The notes under the pieces are model-generated. The model did not search any database and was not told the origin of the DNA. It saw nothing but the letters and a program-made list of their open reading frames with translations. From positions 1 to 27,020 of the IMG/VR virus record IMGVR_UViG_3300004151_000036: DNA of 27,020 nucleotides; one strand, 5' to 3'. The position numbers and the translations under genes were made by a program. Positions 1-7,540 of the stretch are shown here, piece by piece; the stretch's first letter is position 1; the number at the start of each line of letters is the position of its first letter. This DNA is from a virus.

Positions 1-643
1 GCAACACATCGAGATAGTTGGCCAATTTCCAATAGTTACTATAAGTTGAGCAGTCGGTACTCAGATAGGGCGGGTCAATAAAGAACACAACTTCGGGTAC
101 ATGCTTCCAACGATCAAACAATTGCCTGTAATCCATTTTTACAACTTCAATGCCGTCAATGTAATCGTTTGCGGGTTCGTAGTCATTTTTTCGGACGCAA
201 TTGTACATGCATTGCTTTGATAGATCATTGTAATTTGTAGCATAATTCATACTAAATAACAAGCTACTTGATATAGTGATATAATCAATATATCCGCTAC
301 GCTTTTCTTCCTGTTTTATGGCTTTCAGAATGGCCGCTTTGGCTTCTTTACTTATCACCTTATCAACTGGCGCATCTTTCAGTATAAAGCGAAATTCGGC
401 CAACAGCACGTTGGTTCTTTCTATGTTAGATACACGCAAATGATAATCATCATAATCATTATAGACAACCGTTGCATCCGGATATTGAGACTTAGCCCAA
501 TGGCTCAGTAAACCCGAACCACCAAACAAATCAACAAATACCGGCGCTGTTTTAAACTCGTTTAAAGCCTCTTTAAAGGCAGTACTAAACCGCCGCTTTT
601 GCCCCTGAAAAGGCAGGGGACTTTGATTGTAATTTTTACTCAT
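1..643 (-). CDS. D12-class DNA adenine-N6 methyltransferase (Dam-like), C-terminus cut by window edge
   Basis: This reading frame starts at ATG 643-641 and stays open to the left edge, giving about 214 residues with the C-terminus missing. It shows the D12-class order of motifs: PFQGQK near residues 11-16, the AdoMet-binding FVDLFGGSG at about 36-44, and the catalytic DPPY at 190-193. Proteins of this family methylate adenine N6 in double-stranded DNA, typically in a short site such as GATC. As the last visible gene of the leftward late operon it probably modifies phage DNA against host restriction. It is separated from the gene before it by about 190 bp holding a long hairpin, so its expression may be set apart from that of the tail genes. 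Family assignment is firm; target site and role are inferred. Confidence 0.88.
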   Translation of the reverse strand, partial: MSKNYNQSPLPFQGQKRRFSTAFKEALNEFKTAPVFVDLFGGSGLLSHWAKSQYPDATVVYNDYDDYHLRVSNIERTNVLLAEFRFILKDAPVDKVISKEAKAAILKAIKQEEKRSGYIDYITISSSLLFSMNYATNYNDLSKQCMYNCVRKNDYEPANDYIDGIEVVKMDYRQLFDRWKHVPEVVFFIDPPYLSTDCSTYSNYWKLANYLDVL

Positions 644-708
644 CTTTCTATTTTTTATTTAAAAAACTAATACTATTTTTGTAGTCTCCTACTATTACAT
701 ATATACCA

Positions 709-767
709 AAGGTGCACGAACACCGAGTGAAGACTTTAAGCCTTCGTCTCGGGTGTTCGTGCACCTT
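709..767. repeat. Long GC-rich inverted repeat (stem-loop) in AT-rich intergenic DNA
   Basis: The arms at 709-727 and 748-767 are complementary over 19 bp with a single bulged G. Inside them GAAG and CTTC can pair and extend the stem. Outside, ACATATA (left) and its complement TATATGT (right) can add a further interrupted stem. It lies between a tail-operon gene and the methyltransferase, both read leftward. No U-run follows either arm directly, so it is not a textbook intrinsic terminator. It could be a processing site, attenuator or protein-binding site. Confidence 0.75.
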
Positions 768-829
768 ATATGTTTAGGCGGTGTAGGAGCCGCTTAAATT
801 GGCGGAGGCTTTTTTACCTCCAATTAGGT

Positions 830-1192
830 CTAAAAACTATTATCTATTGCCCTAACGCAATGATTTTTGTCCAACAAACTCAGAAATTTTGTAAACATCC
901 TTCCAAATACGCTGAGCGAGCCAGCAAGCTGGTTCACGCCTAAGAAGTGTGAGATAGTATGTCCATCTGATTTAAATGTGATTCCATTCTTAGTTATAAA
1001 AACTAAGTTCAACAAAGCCCTGAACTCACCACAACCATAAACATCAATCCTTCGGGCAGTATCCAAAAAGTAACCCGACATAGCCTTAATGCTCTTTTTC
1101 TGAATTGTCACAATTACCACATTTAGTGGCGTTAACAACGGAAATAATATCACCGCAATGAGAAATAGCAAGAAATTTATTACTAGTTTCAT
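830..1192 (-). CDS. Small membrane-anchored protein of unknown function
   Basis: I do not recognise this 120-residue protein. Residues 1-30 are strongly hydrophobic (VINFLLFLIAVILFPLL within them) with one basic residue at position 2, consistent with a signal anchor or transmembrane segment. The rest is a mixed polar domain with two cysteines. It begins 2 nt after the fibre gene stops and is clearly co-transcribed with it. Position directly after the fibre could suggest a fibre assembly helper, superinfection exclusion or lysis role, but nothing in the sequence decides between these. Confidence 0.6.
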   Translation of the reverse strand: MKLVINFLLFLIAVILFPLLTPLNVVIVTIQKKSIKAMSGYFLDTARRIDVYGCGEFRALLNLVFITKNGITFKSDGHTISHFLGVNQLAGSLSVFGRMFTKFLSLLDKNHCVRAIDNSF

Positions 1193-1194
1193 AA

Positions 1195-4100
1195 TTATTT
1201 ATTTAATATTTTTACATCAAATCTATGTCGGACTGTGGTTGGATTTGTTATCCAATTTGGTGTCATCCACCTTATGTACAACTGATCACCAGCTATAACT
1301 TCCAAAGGTGAAGACAACTTATAATTTTTAAGAAATTCAGATGTTGAATGAGTCACATCCGTAGCAAATACCTTACTTGTACCTTTGGTATGATTATGAA
1401 TTGCAAAAGTTGAATATTCATTACTTCCTACGGAACCTCCGACGCTAGCCAATAAAGAAACTTCCGTCACATATCCCGAAACCTGACATATCAATGATCT
1501 GGAAACCATATACGTATTAGTTGGTGCTAAATCGGGTATACTACCAATATAATACGATATTCCATCTCCTGGCATTGCTGCTCCGTGAGCAAAATCATAA
1601 ACCACAAAATTATCGGGAATAAGGTCAATCCAATCCTCTAGCGGTTCATAATCAATAAGACTTCGAACATACACTTTCAATTTGTTAGTGACAAAAGACC
1701 TTGTGATCAAAAATTGAGTAATAAAACCGGAATCTTCACCGTCTACTACTATCATCCGGAATGGTATTCCATCTTCGATTCCAACATCAGGAAAGTCTCC
1801 AGGGTAAGTTAATATATAAAATCCATCGGCTGATATTTTATTCAAGTTTTCAATTGCAACATATTCATCGTCGTCGACAATATCAACACTATACTTCTCT
1901 AATTTTCTAGATAACATATTGTTAAAATGGGCGATGATATCATCGTTTCCCTTTTTAATTGCCGCACTTAAATTACGTGATGCTGGAGTAGCAGCTGACT
2001 TCTTTTCCCAGCCTATTTCAGTTTTTACCCAGACGTTTCCTTTATGTTCATGCGTCTGACCCATATAGGCATTCTCCGGAAATGTCAACACATCATCTGT
2101 TGAAATAGGTGTTTTATCAGCATTAATGACAGATTGAACGTTTGAATAAACAATCGCTCCTAACTGATCAACCGCATAGGCTTGTATATATGTGATCCCT
2201 ATTGGGAGGACATTGTCAAGCACAATTACATTTGTCAATGAACTTTCTTTTGTTCTCTTCAAAACGTCAGTTAGAGGTAATTGATTCGAACTCCAAACAA
2301 CGCCCCATTTGATAATAGATAAAGATGTTGAACTTATTATAACCTTTGCCACATTATCCGCTGAATTATAATCCAATTGATGCGTAACATCAAAATCACC
2401 AACAGGATTGGGTAAATAAATACATCTTACAGGAGCTCCAAGAGCCACATCACCTCCATAGTTGGCATATGGTGTAACGTAATACTCTGAAGTATCATTA
2501 TAAAGAGCCCTTTCTCTATAATCTCTATTAATCTCTATTACAGGCTCTTCACTTTCAAAATAATCTATAAAATCGCCAAAATTATCTGGCGGCACAATAG
2601 ATATTCCAATACCTATGTAAAGCACAGGTACTGGCATAGACGTTAATCGAATTGTCGCCCAGGTTCCTTCACTATCTGTAGTAGAACTTACTATGTTAAT
2701 AACTGGTACTAAAGACGTAGAGTCAGCAAGCGTAATAAATGTCATTTCTGAACCGTAATATACCTTGCCAGCAGCAATAGCATATGATCGAACATAATAT
2801 AATTTACCTGACTGTAAAGCTGTTAAATTTGCTTCATAACTACCCAATTTAAGTCCGAGATCAGCACTTGTTTTTAAAGTTGGCTGCGTCATCAAACCGA
2901 CACAAATACCTCGTTCGGTCACTTCTGATTCTGAAGACTCAATTATCGCACTAACTTTTGCACTATTTTTAGTTATCAAAGAAACAGAAAGAGTCTTCAG
3001 ACTCACGCCACCTGTAATAAAACTACCCGATCCAGGACTATATGACCAACCTTTCGATGTGCGCGCAGCTGCTCTGTAATAGAATTTAGAAGCAGCTTTA
3101 AGATTTAATACATTAATATAAAACGTATTATCATCTGTCACTGCAGTTGAATCTATATACGCATCTAAAACTGTCGGCATAATATTTTCAGAACTATAAA
3201 CAAATCCAGTCTGCAAGATAGTACTGCCACCATCAGAGCTAATTCCACCACCTAATATAACAGAACTATCTGTTATATTTGTTGGTAATTTCTCATAAAG
3301 TACTGGATAACCTGCAACCTGCTTTGTCGTAAAATAACCTGTTTTATTTTCTACAGGATGTGCCCAACCTGGCGACAGCTCTTGCCACTGAACATATGTA
3401 CTAGTACTAGAGGTTCCATCTTCAGTAGTGGCATAAACCTGAACATAATACCTTGTAGCCGGCAGTAGCCCAACAAGATTAGCCTCCCATCTTTGCGTAC
3501 TAACATTAATAATTTCAACGTCTTCAACAGCTTCAATTGTTGACCCAATTTTGATGCCTCTGCTAACGATAGACGAATCCCCAGTATCAAAGCAACGAAC
3601 AATTATTTTAGCAGAACTTTGTGTTAAGTTTACTTCAGGAATATCAAGTATCAAAACCGGTAATACAGGCTCATTTAAGGTCGAAAATGACTGCATAGCA
3701 CCATATACATATGTGCCGTTGTTTCGCTTAAAGAATGGGCGGCAAAAATATGTTGTGTCTGGTTCTAAATCAATAACCTCAATGTAAGGAGGATTTCCTG
3801 AATCAAATTTAAACGGATAATCAGTGCCACCATTAACGAATATATCATTAACCGTCGGCAAATTATTAGTTTTGCTAAGACAAATGCCTGAAAATATTAC
3901 ATATGAATCAAGCCAGTAAGTTTCAAAGATAGCCTTTAACTTTCGAGCGCTAGGTATTAAATTGACAATGCCAAAAGAATCGATTGGTTTAGGATCATAA
4001 TTTTCACCGACGAAAACGTACTGATCACCATTTCCACCTAGAACCTGATTTATGTATTCACGCCTCCAATCTGCGCTTCCAAAATAGGTGTCAGTTACAT

Positions 4101-4512
4101 TCCAATGCGCAAATGCATCTTGTTTCGGATTGTAACACATCGATTTGTAATCAGCTGCAACATGTGGAAATGTGTTTTTGTTGGTATCACGAGTTGAATA
4201 GTCGCGAAACACAGTTCTTGCTTCCAGCCTTGCCTCTGAATCATCGACAAACTGAGAATACGAATCGTTAACTGCATAATAATACATAGGCTCTCCGTTG
4301 TAATTCCATACAGGATTAAAAAGTTTAACCTCGAACCAGTTGTCAGAAGAATACCCCGTGAGTCGCCCAACAATGCTATTTTTAAGTACGTAAAATCCTG
4401 AAGAACGCTTTCCTGTTGACTTAAAAACATTATCTTTAATATTGCCTACTGCAATCACAACTAAACCGGCTATAGAGCCGTCATATTTCTTATAAGTATC
4501 TCTTGTTTCCAT
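1195..4512 (-). CDS. Large tail fibre/adhesin with tandem fibronectin-III-like domains
   Basis: This 1105-residue protein is the largest in the window. The N-terminal ~200 residues are a unique region (many Tyr, Trp and Asn) that may attach to the baseplate or form a head domain. From about 200 to 800 there are roughly five repeats of ~90-110 residues. Each ends in a YY(V/R)xxYA-type strand such as TRYYVQVYATTEDG, FYYRAAARTSKG, LYYVRSYAIAAG or ITYIQAYAVDQLG, the hallmark of fibronectin-III-like folds common in Bacteroidetes adhesins. A linker near 850-900 (GQTHEHKGNVWVK) leads to a C-terminal region that may trimerise or bind receptor. It sits at the end of the tail operon, where fibres are found. 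It probably contacts the host surface. It has no DGR variable repeat that I can see. Confidence 0.8.
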   Translation of the reverse strand: METRDTYKKYDGSIAGLVVIAVGNIKDNVFKSTGKRSSGFYVLKNSIVGRLTGYSSDNWFEVKLFNPVWNYNGEPMYYYAVNDSYSQFVDDSEARLEARTVFRDYSTRDTNKNTFPHVAADYKSMCYNPKQDAFAHWNVTDTYFGSADWRREYINQVLGGNGDQYVFVGENYDPKPIDSFGIVNLIPSARKLKAIFETYWLDSYVIFSGICLSKTNNLPTVNDIFVNGGTDYPFKFDSGNPPYIEVIDLEPDTTYFCRPFFKRNNGTYVYGAMQSFSTLNEPVLPVLILDIPEVNLTQSSAKIIVRCFDTGDSSIVSRGIKIGSTIEAVEDVEIINVSTQRWEANLVGLLPATRYYVQVYATTEDGTSSTSTYVQWQELSPGWAHPVENKTGYFTTKQVAGYPVLYEKLPTNITDSSVILGGGISSDGGSTILQTGFVYSSENIMPTVLDAYIDSTAVTDDNTFYINVLNLKAASKFYYRAAARTSKGWSYSPGSGSFITGGVSLKTLSVSLITKNSAKVSAIIESSESEVTERGICVGLMTQPTLKTSADLGLKLGSYEANLTALQSGKLYYVRSYAIAAGKVYYGSEMTFITLADSTSLVPVINIVSSTTDSEGTWATIRLTSMPVPVLYIGIGISIVPPDNFGDFIDYFESEEPVIEINRDYRERALYNDTSEYYVTPYANYGGDVALGAPVRCIYLPNPVGDFDVTHQLDYNSADNVAKVIISSTSLSIIKWGVVWSSNQLPLTDVLKRTKESSLTNVIVLDNVLPIGITYIQAYAVDQLGAIVYSNVQSVINADKTPISTDDVLTFPENAYMGQTHEHKGNVWVKTEIGWEKKSAATPASRNLSAAIKKGNDDIIAHFNNMLSRKLEKYSVDIVDDDEYVAIENLNKISADGFYILTYPGDFPDVGIEDGIPFRMIVVDGEDSGFITQFLITRSFVTNKLKVYVRSLIDYEPLEDWIDLIPDNFVVYDFAHGAAMPGDGISYYIGSIPDLAPTNTYMVSRSLICQVSGYVTEVSLLASVGGSVGSNEYSTFAIHNHTKGTSKVFATDVTHSTSEFLKNYKLSSPLEVIAGDQLYIRWMTPNWITNPTTVRHRFDVKILNK

Positions 4513-4515
4513 AAA

Positions 4516-4752
4516 TTAAAATTCAACCCATTGTCCGTTATACATAGTAAACTCTTTTCCCGAAATTGCCGAAACCCACTTTGCTCCATTGTGAGCATCT
4601 ACTGGAGGAACAGAAGAAATAGAACTGGATGCTTCAACAGCATCAGTTAGAACCTCAATAGCCTCACCAAGGCGTTGATGCGTATTAGCAGCACGCTCTG
4701 TTTCTTGTTTGATAAGCGCAGCTTTAGACTGTGCGTCTGATAACTTTGTCAT
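4516..4752 (-). CDS. Small coiled-coil tail-operon protein, unknown function
   Basis: The 78-residue protein is read from ATG 4752. A longer frame opens at 4833 but would overlap the preceding gene by 77 nt, whereas 4752 lies 4 nt after that gene's stop. Residues ~1-45 are helical and heptad-like (SDAQSKAALIKQETERAANT), followed by a serine/proline linker and a short C-terminal motif (GAKWVSAISGKEFTMYNGQW) resembling tip modules of fibre-associated proteins. It lies between the gpI-like tail protein and the fibre, so it may be a fibre connector or chaperone. No family was recognised. Confidence 0.6.
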   Translation of the reverse strand: MTKLSDAQSKAALIKQETERAANTHQRLGEAIEVLTDAVEASSSISSVPPVDAHNGAKWVSAISGKEFTMYNGQWVEF

Positions 4753-4756
4753 AAAT

Positions 4757-5809
4757 TTAATTGTTAATCGGGCAAGAATCGTTGTTTTCAATTCTTGCTT
4801 CATCTTTTTTAATAAATATCCCAGGATAGTCATTCTGTTTTAAATTAGTTATATACCCAGCATATGCATTGATACGTTCTATATACTCTATCATCGGCAT
4901 CGTAGACAAATAATCAACATCAACACTCTGATAAGTAATGCCATCGAAGACAAATTGGAGCCTAACATCAAAGTCATCAAATCCAATATTCAAGCCTGAT
5001 TCATATTTTATTACTCTTAGCGTTCGAGCACGCTGATGACCTGAATTGACGAAACCAGAGGAGGTTGCAATACTCTTCACAGCCCACGCTAACATGACAT
5101 TTGTTTTAGGAAAAGATATTGTGTTTCCGCCTTGATAGAGCCTAACAGCTATTGCCTCATCAGTAGACTGTTCATCAGAAGACCATAGCTCTTCATTATA
5201 TTGAATTCCTATTTTGTCTCTATTTCCAACAAATTGTTGCAACTCGATGTAACTTGGCAAATGCCAATTACTACCCATACCGGAAGCAATGAGTTTAGAA
5301 GAGCTCCAATTATGCCTTCCAAGAGGAGAAACAATTTGATATTGAACACCAATAATGGCACCAACATATCCTCCACTATAATATTCACCAATTTGTAGTT
5401 GTTTCTTTTCGCATACGTAATTAGTCCAAACCACATCGTAAGCATATGTAGACTGTTCGGTCGAAAATCGTTTTCCATATAGCTTATATTTGTTTATTAA
5501 ACTTTGGAGCCGACTATAATCAACTGTTACAGATTCAGGTATATTAATTATAAAATCAGTTGATATGCCATCTGCATCGGTAATATAAATTACACGATTG
5601 AAAGTATTCAGTAATCGATAATTCAGCATAAGCTCTAAATACATCACTTGACAAGTAGTAGATGCCTGTAATCTGATATCAGCCTGCCATGCACGGAACT
5701 CATCGTACATAAGTTGAAATACAGCACCAATAGCGGTAATCGCTGTCATGTCACGACGTAATAACGTGGGAAACAATAGCTTAAGTAATCTTTTAAAGTC
5801 GATATTCAT
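4757..5809 (-). CDS. gpI-like tail/baseplate protein carrying a DUF1566-like (C-type-lectin-type) insertion
   Basis: This 350-residue protein follows the baseplate J gene directly, the place of P2 gpI / Mu gp48. The N-terminal ~140 residues (LLKLLFPTLLRRDMTAITA onward) and the C-terminal ~90 residues look like the tail protein proper. Between them, about residues 140-265, lies a block with the DUF1566 pattern: GGYVGAIIG, a WHLPSYIELQQF strand, then ELWSSDE and a closing WAVKSI. DUF1566/Lcl domains have a C-type-lectin-like fold and occur in surface and tail proteins. The protein probably links the baseplate wedge to the fibre and may display a second binding face. The neighbour order supports the gpI role; the inserted-domain call is by motif only. 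Confidence 0.65.
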   Translation of the reverse strand: MNIDFKRLLKLLFPTLLRRDMTAITAIGAVFQLMYDEFRAWQADIRLQASTTCQVMYLELMLNYRLLNTFNRVIYITDADGISTDFIINIPESVTVDYSRLQSLINKYKLYGKRFSTEQSTYAYDVVWTNYVCEKKQLQIGEYYSGGYVGAIIGVQYQIVSPLGRHNWSSSKLIASGMGSNWHLPSYIELQQFVGNRDKIGIQYNEELWSSDEQSTDEAIAVRLYQGGNTISFPKTNVMLAWAVKSIATSSGFVNSGHQRARTLRVIKYESGLNIGFDDFDVRLQFVFDGITYQSVDVDYLSTMPMIEYIERINAYAGYITNLKQNDYPGIFIKKDEARIENNDSCPINN

Positions 5810-6681
5810 TATATTTCCGTTTGTGGTTGATAATTTACGTTGATTTCATTCACTACAAACCAGCCGCTTTGGCTTGCATAAGTTCCCCATGTTACAGGTT
5901 CTAGGTCGCGAATTACACAACTCGTTATTTGAACATCAATCACACCTTCGGCCATTTGAACCCGATCGATCAGCTTCGACAAGTTCAGTTTACCTCCAAA
6001 ATTAATATCGTTGAGTGTGTTAATAAATTCATTAACAGCATCCTCTACAGGGTGATCAGTTCCTGTTATCCTTTGCCCTGTTTGTTTAAGGATGAGTGGA
6101 TTGTAGTTGACAACTAATCCAAACGAAACAGTATCCCCTGCAGTACTGATGCACTCAACAAGCACCCCGGCAGGCCTTATTTTTTTAGCATATATATCAA
6201 ACAGTTCCAAGTCATTTGAACTAAGAGCCTCAATTGTTCCATTCGATTCTGTTGCAACGTATAACTTCACCTTACAAGGAGCTTCTCCACTTGCAGATTC
6301 ACGAACTGCAACGCGCTTTATAATCTGCCGAGACGCATCTAACGTTGCGTATTCGTAGGTAAATGTTTTTTTATTTAGGTACAAATCATCTCCTCTTTGA
6401 AATTGCAAAGCCTGAGTATGCCACCATGGAGAAGTTGCCAAATATCTAGCATCAATCTTATCTTGAATTTCTGCTTTAAATATATCAATTACAAGCTCAA
6501 AAACATATATGCAGTAGCCGACAGCATAAAAAAGAATCGATTCAAATGCTGCAATGCTAAACACAGCACTGAACCCGGCTTCGAGATCAGAACTACTAAG
6601 CTCATACCTGCGCTGAACTATTTCATTGCTCATGTAATAATCACCGATTTTGTTTTTCCAATATGTTGCTGTGTTTGCCAT
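5809..6681 (-). CDS. Baseplate wedge protein J (Mu gp47 / P2 gpJ type)
   Basis: I take ATG 6681, which starts 1 nt after the preceding stop (6683) and gives MANTATYWKNKIGDYYM and 290 residues. A frame opening at 6744 would overlap the LysM-like gene by about 60 nt. The middle contains the baseplate-J-like pattern of an RVAVRESASGEAPCKVKLYV strand region and a GVLVECISTAGDTVSFGLVV segment. The C-terminus has a helical segment and GVIDVQITSCVIRDLEPVTW, as in J proteins that end by contacting gpI. gpJ forms the wedges of contractile-tail baseplates. It overlaps the following gpI-like gene by one base (5809), as expected for partners made in fixed ratio. Confidence 0.72.
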   Translation of the reverse strand: MANTATYWKNKIGDYYMSNEIVQRRYELSSSDLEAGFSAVFSIAAFESILFYAVGYCIYVFELVIDIFKAEIQDKIDARYLATSPWWHTQALQFQRGDDLYLNKKTFTYEYATLDASRQIIKRVAVRESASGEAPCKVKLYVATESNGTIEALSSNDLELFDIYAKKIRPAGVLVECISTAGDTVSFGLVVNYNPLILKQTGQRITGTDHPVEDAVNEFINTLNDINFGGKLNLSKLIDRVQMAEGVIDVQITSCVIRDLEPVTWGTYASQSGWFVVNEINVNYQPQTEI

Positions 6682-6682
6682 G

Positions 6683-6952
6683 TTAATTAAATGTATAATC
6701 AAATGTGTAATCAAATATTCTTTTTTCTTCGTCTTTAGATGCATTTATGCCAGTCGATGGCCTTAATCCTTTGCTTGAAAAGTATTGCTTAATAGGTGCA
6801 GCTACAACATTTAACGTATCAATGTCAGTAGTGGTCAGAGGCTCATCTGTTATGCTCATATCCGCTTTAAGTGCAATAAAATACGCTGAATCAACCGAGC
6901 CAGTCTCCTGAATAGCAATATCTAAAAACGATTGTCCTTCGAGTGCTTTCAT
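6683..6952 (-). CDS. Small LysM-like tail/baseplate protein (gpX-like)
   Basis: The 89-residue protein begins with a LysM-like stretch: GQSFLDIAIQETGSVDSAYF followed by ALKADMSITDEPL. This matches the 'qsllDIA...GSv...A.aNglsitdel' layout seen in phage gpX/LysM proteins, which hold the baseplate hub or tail tube end and may touch peptidoglycan. Its start overlaps the previous gene by 4 nt (ATGA at 6949-6952) and it lies 1 nt from the J gene, so it is made as part of the baseplate set. The C-terminus repeats FDYTF twice (residues ~80-88). The LysM call is by pattern only. Confidence 0.6.
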   Translation of the reverse strand: MKALEGQSFLDIAIQETGSVDSAYFIALKADMSITDEPLTTTDIDTLNVVAAPIKQYFSSKGLRPSTGINASKDEEKRIFDYTFDYTFN

Positions 6953-7269
6953 TCTCCTACAACTTCATCCACATAGTTTTTCAATGCTTTTCTATCAGCA
7001 AGAAATTGCATATATGCAACTTCAGCAGCTACGTCGCCAATGCCGAGCTTGTACTCGTTGTAGTCATTAATTAGCTTCGCTTCAACGCCATCGCCCCATT
7101 TTTCAGATATGGCAATTGCTTTGATTTTTTTAGCATCAATCGCACCGTCAATTCTCACTTCGTGAGCCGTGAATCCACCATCTACCTGTAGAATGTCGAA
7201 TCGAAAAAGATGATAACCATCAGGAACTAGCTCCAGGGATATCGGCATAGTTTTATACGTTACTATCAT
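6949..7269 (-). CDS. Small baseplate-operon protein of unknown function
   Basis: I do not recognise this 106-residue protein. It is acidic, without membrane segments. The N-terminal half is rich in beta strands (PISLELVPDGYHLFRFDI), and the C-terminal half is helical (VAAEVAYMQFLADRKALKNY). It is the first gene after the DGR template-repeat region and overlaps the LysM-like gene by 4 nt, so it belongs to the wedge/hub assembly block. It is too short for, and does not resemble, a DGR reverse transcriptase. It also lacks the long four-helix look of the accessory protein Avd, although that cannot be excluded by eye. Confidence 0.55.
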   Translation of the reverse strand: MIVTYKTMPISLELVPDGYHLFRFDILQVDGGFTAHEVRIDGAIDAKKIKAIAISEKWGDGVEAKLINDYNEYKLGIGDVAAEVAYMQFLADRKALKNYVDEVVGE

Positions 7270-7540
7270 ATATTTTAATTTATCACTTTAAACTCTTTGC
7301 TTTACTTTAATCGCCTTCGCTTGCGCTACCAACGATCTTGTTTTTATGTATTTTTTGCCAAGAGGCAGGGTTTTCATTACATCAAAAATTTACAATGCTG
7401 GGAGCTGATGGTCGAATTCGCATTCGAAGGCGAATTATTCGTATTCGAATAAACGAGACCTGCATTCGAACTATTCGTAGCATTACCGCCAAACAACACA
7501 CTTGCAATGAACAACCTTTTTTAACAAAGCCCCGCGAACG
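7270..7540 (-). ncRNA. Noncoding region carrying the DGR template RNA
   Basis: These 271 bp between the variable-protein stop and the next gene hold no convincing gene, and the template repeat occupies 7393-7503. By analogy with known DGRs, a transcript read in the leftward direction through this region would be the template for mutagenic reverse transcription. The flank beyond the repeat (7270-7392) would be the 3' part of that RNA. It holds only a small stem, TGCC/GGCA around 7370. I see no clear promoter of its own, so it may be read through from the tail operon. Confidence 0.7.
7393..7503 (-). repeat. DGR template repeat (TR)
   Basis: This 111-bp segment aligns without gaps to 7551-7661 (constant offset 158 bp). 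It differs at 17 positions, and at all 17 the template base is T on the plus strand, i.e. A on the coding strand. Translated in the variable protein's frame, it has eight Asn (AAT) codons in the variable stretch, plus Tyr, Ile, Ser, Gln and His codons at the other changed sites. AAY-rich templates are typical of DGRs, because adenine mutation of AAY reaches many amino acids without making stop codons. Confidence 0.95.

Noticed and set aside
786-818. GC stem followed by a T run that resembles an intrinsic terminator on the plus strand
   Set aside because: Stem pairing is short and needs a bulge, and no plus-strand gene ends here; both neighbours are read on the minus strand.
3551-6690. Several 60-100 codon frames on either strand inside the fibre, gpI-like and J genes
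   Set aside because: All overlap long well-supported genes, have no start context or motifs, and are expected by chance in AT-rich DNA.
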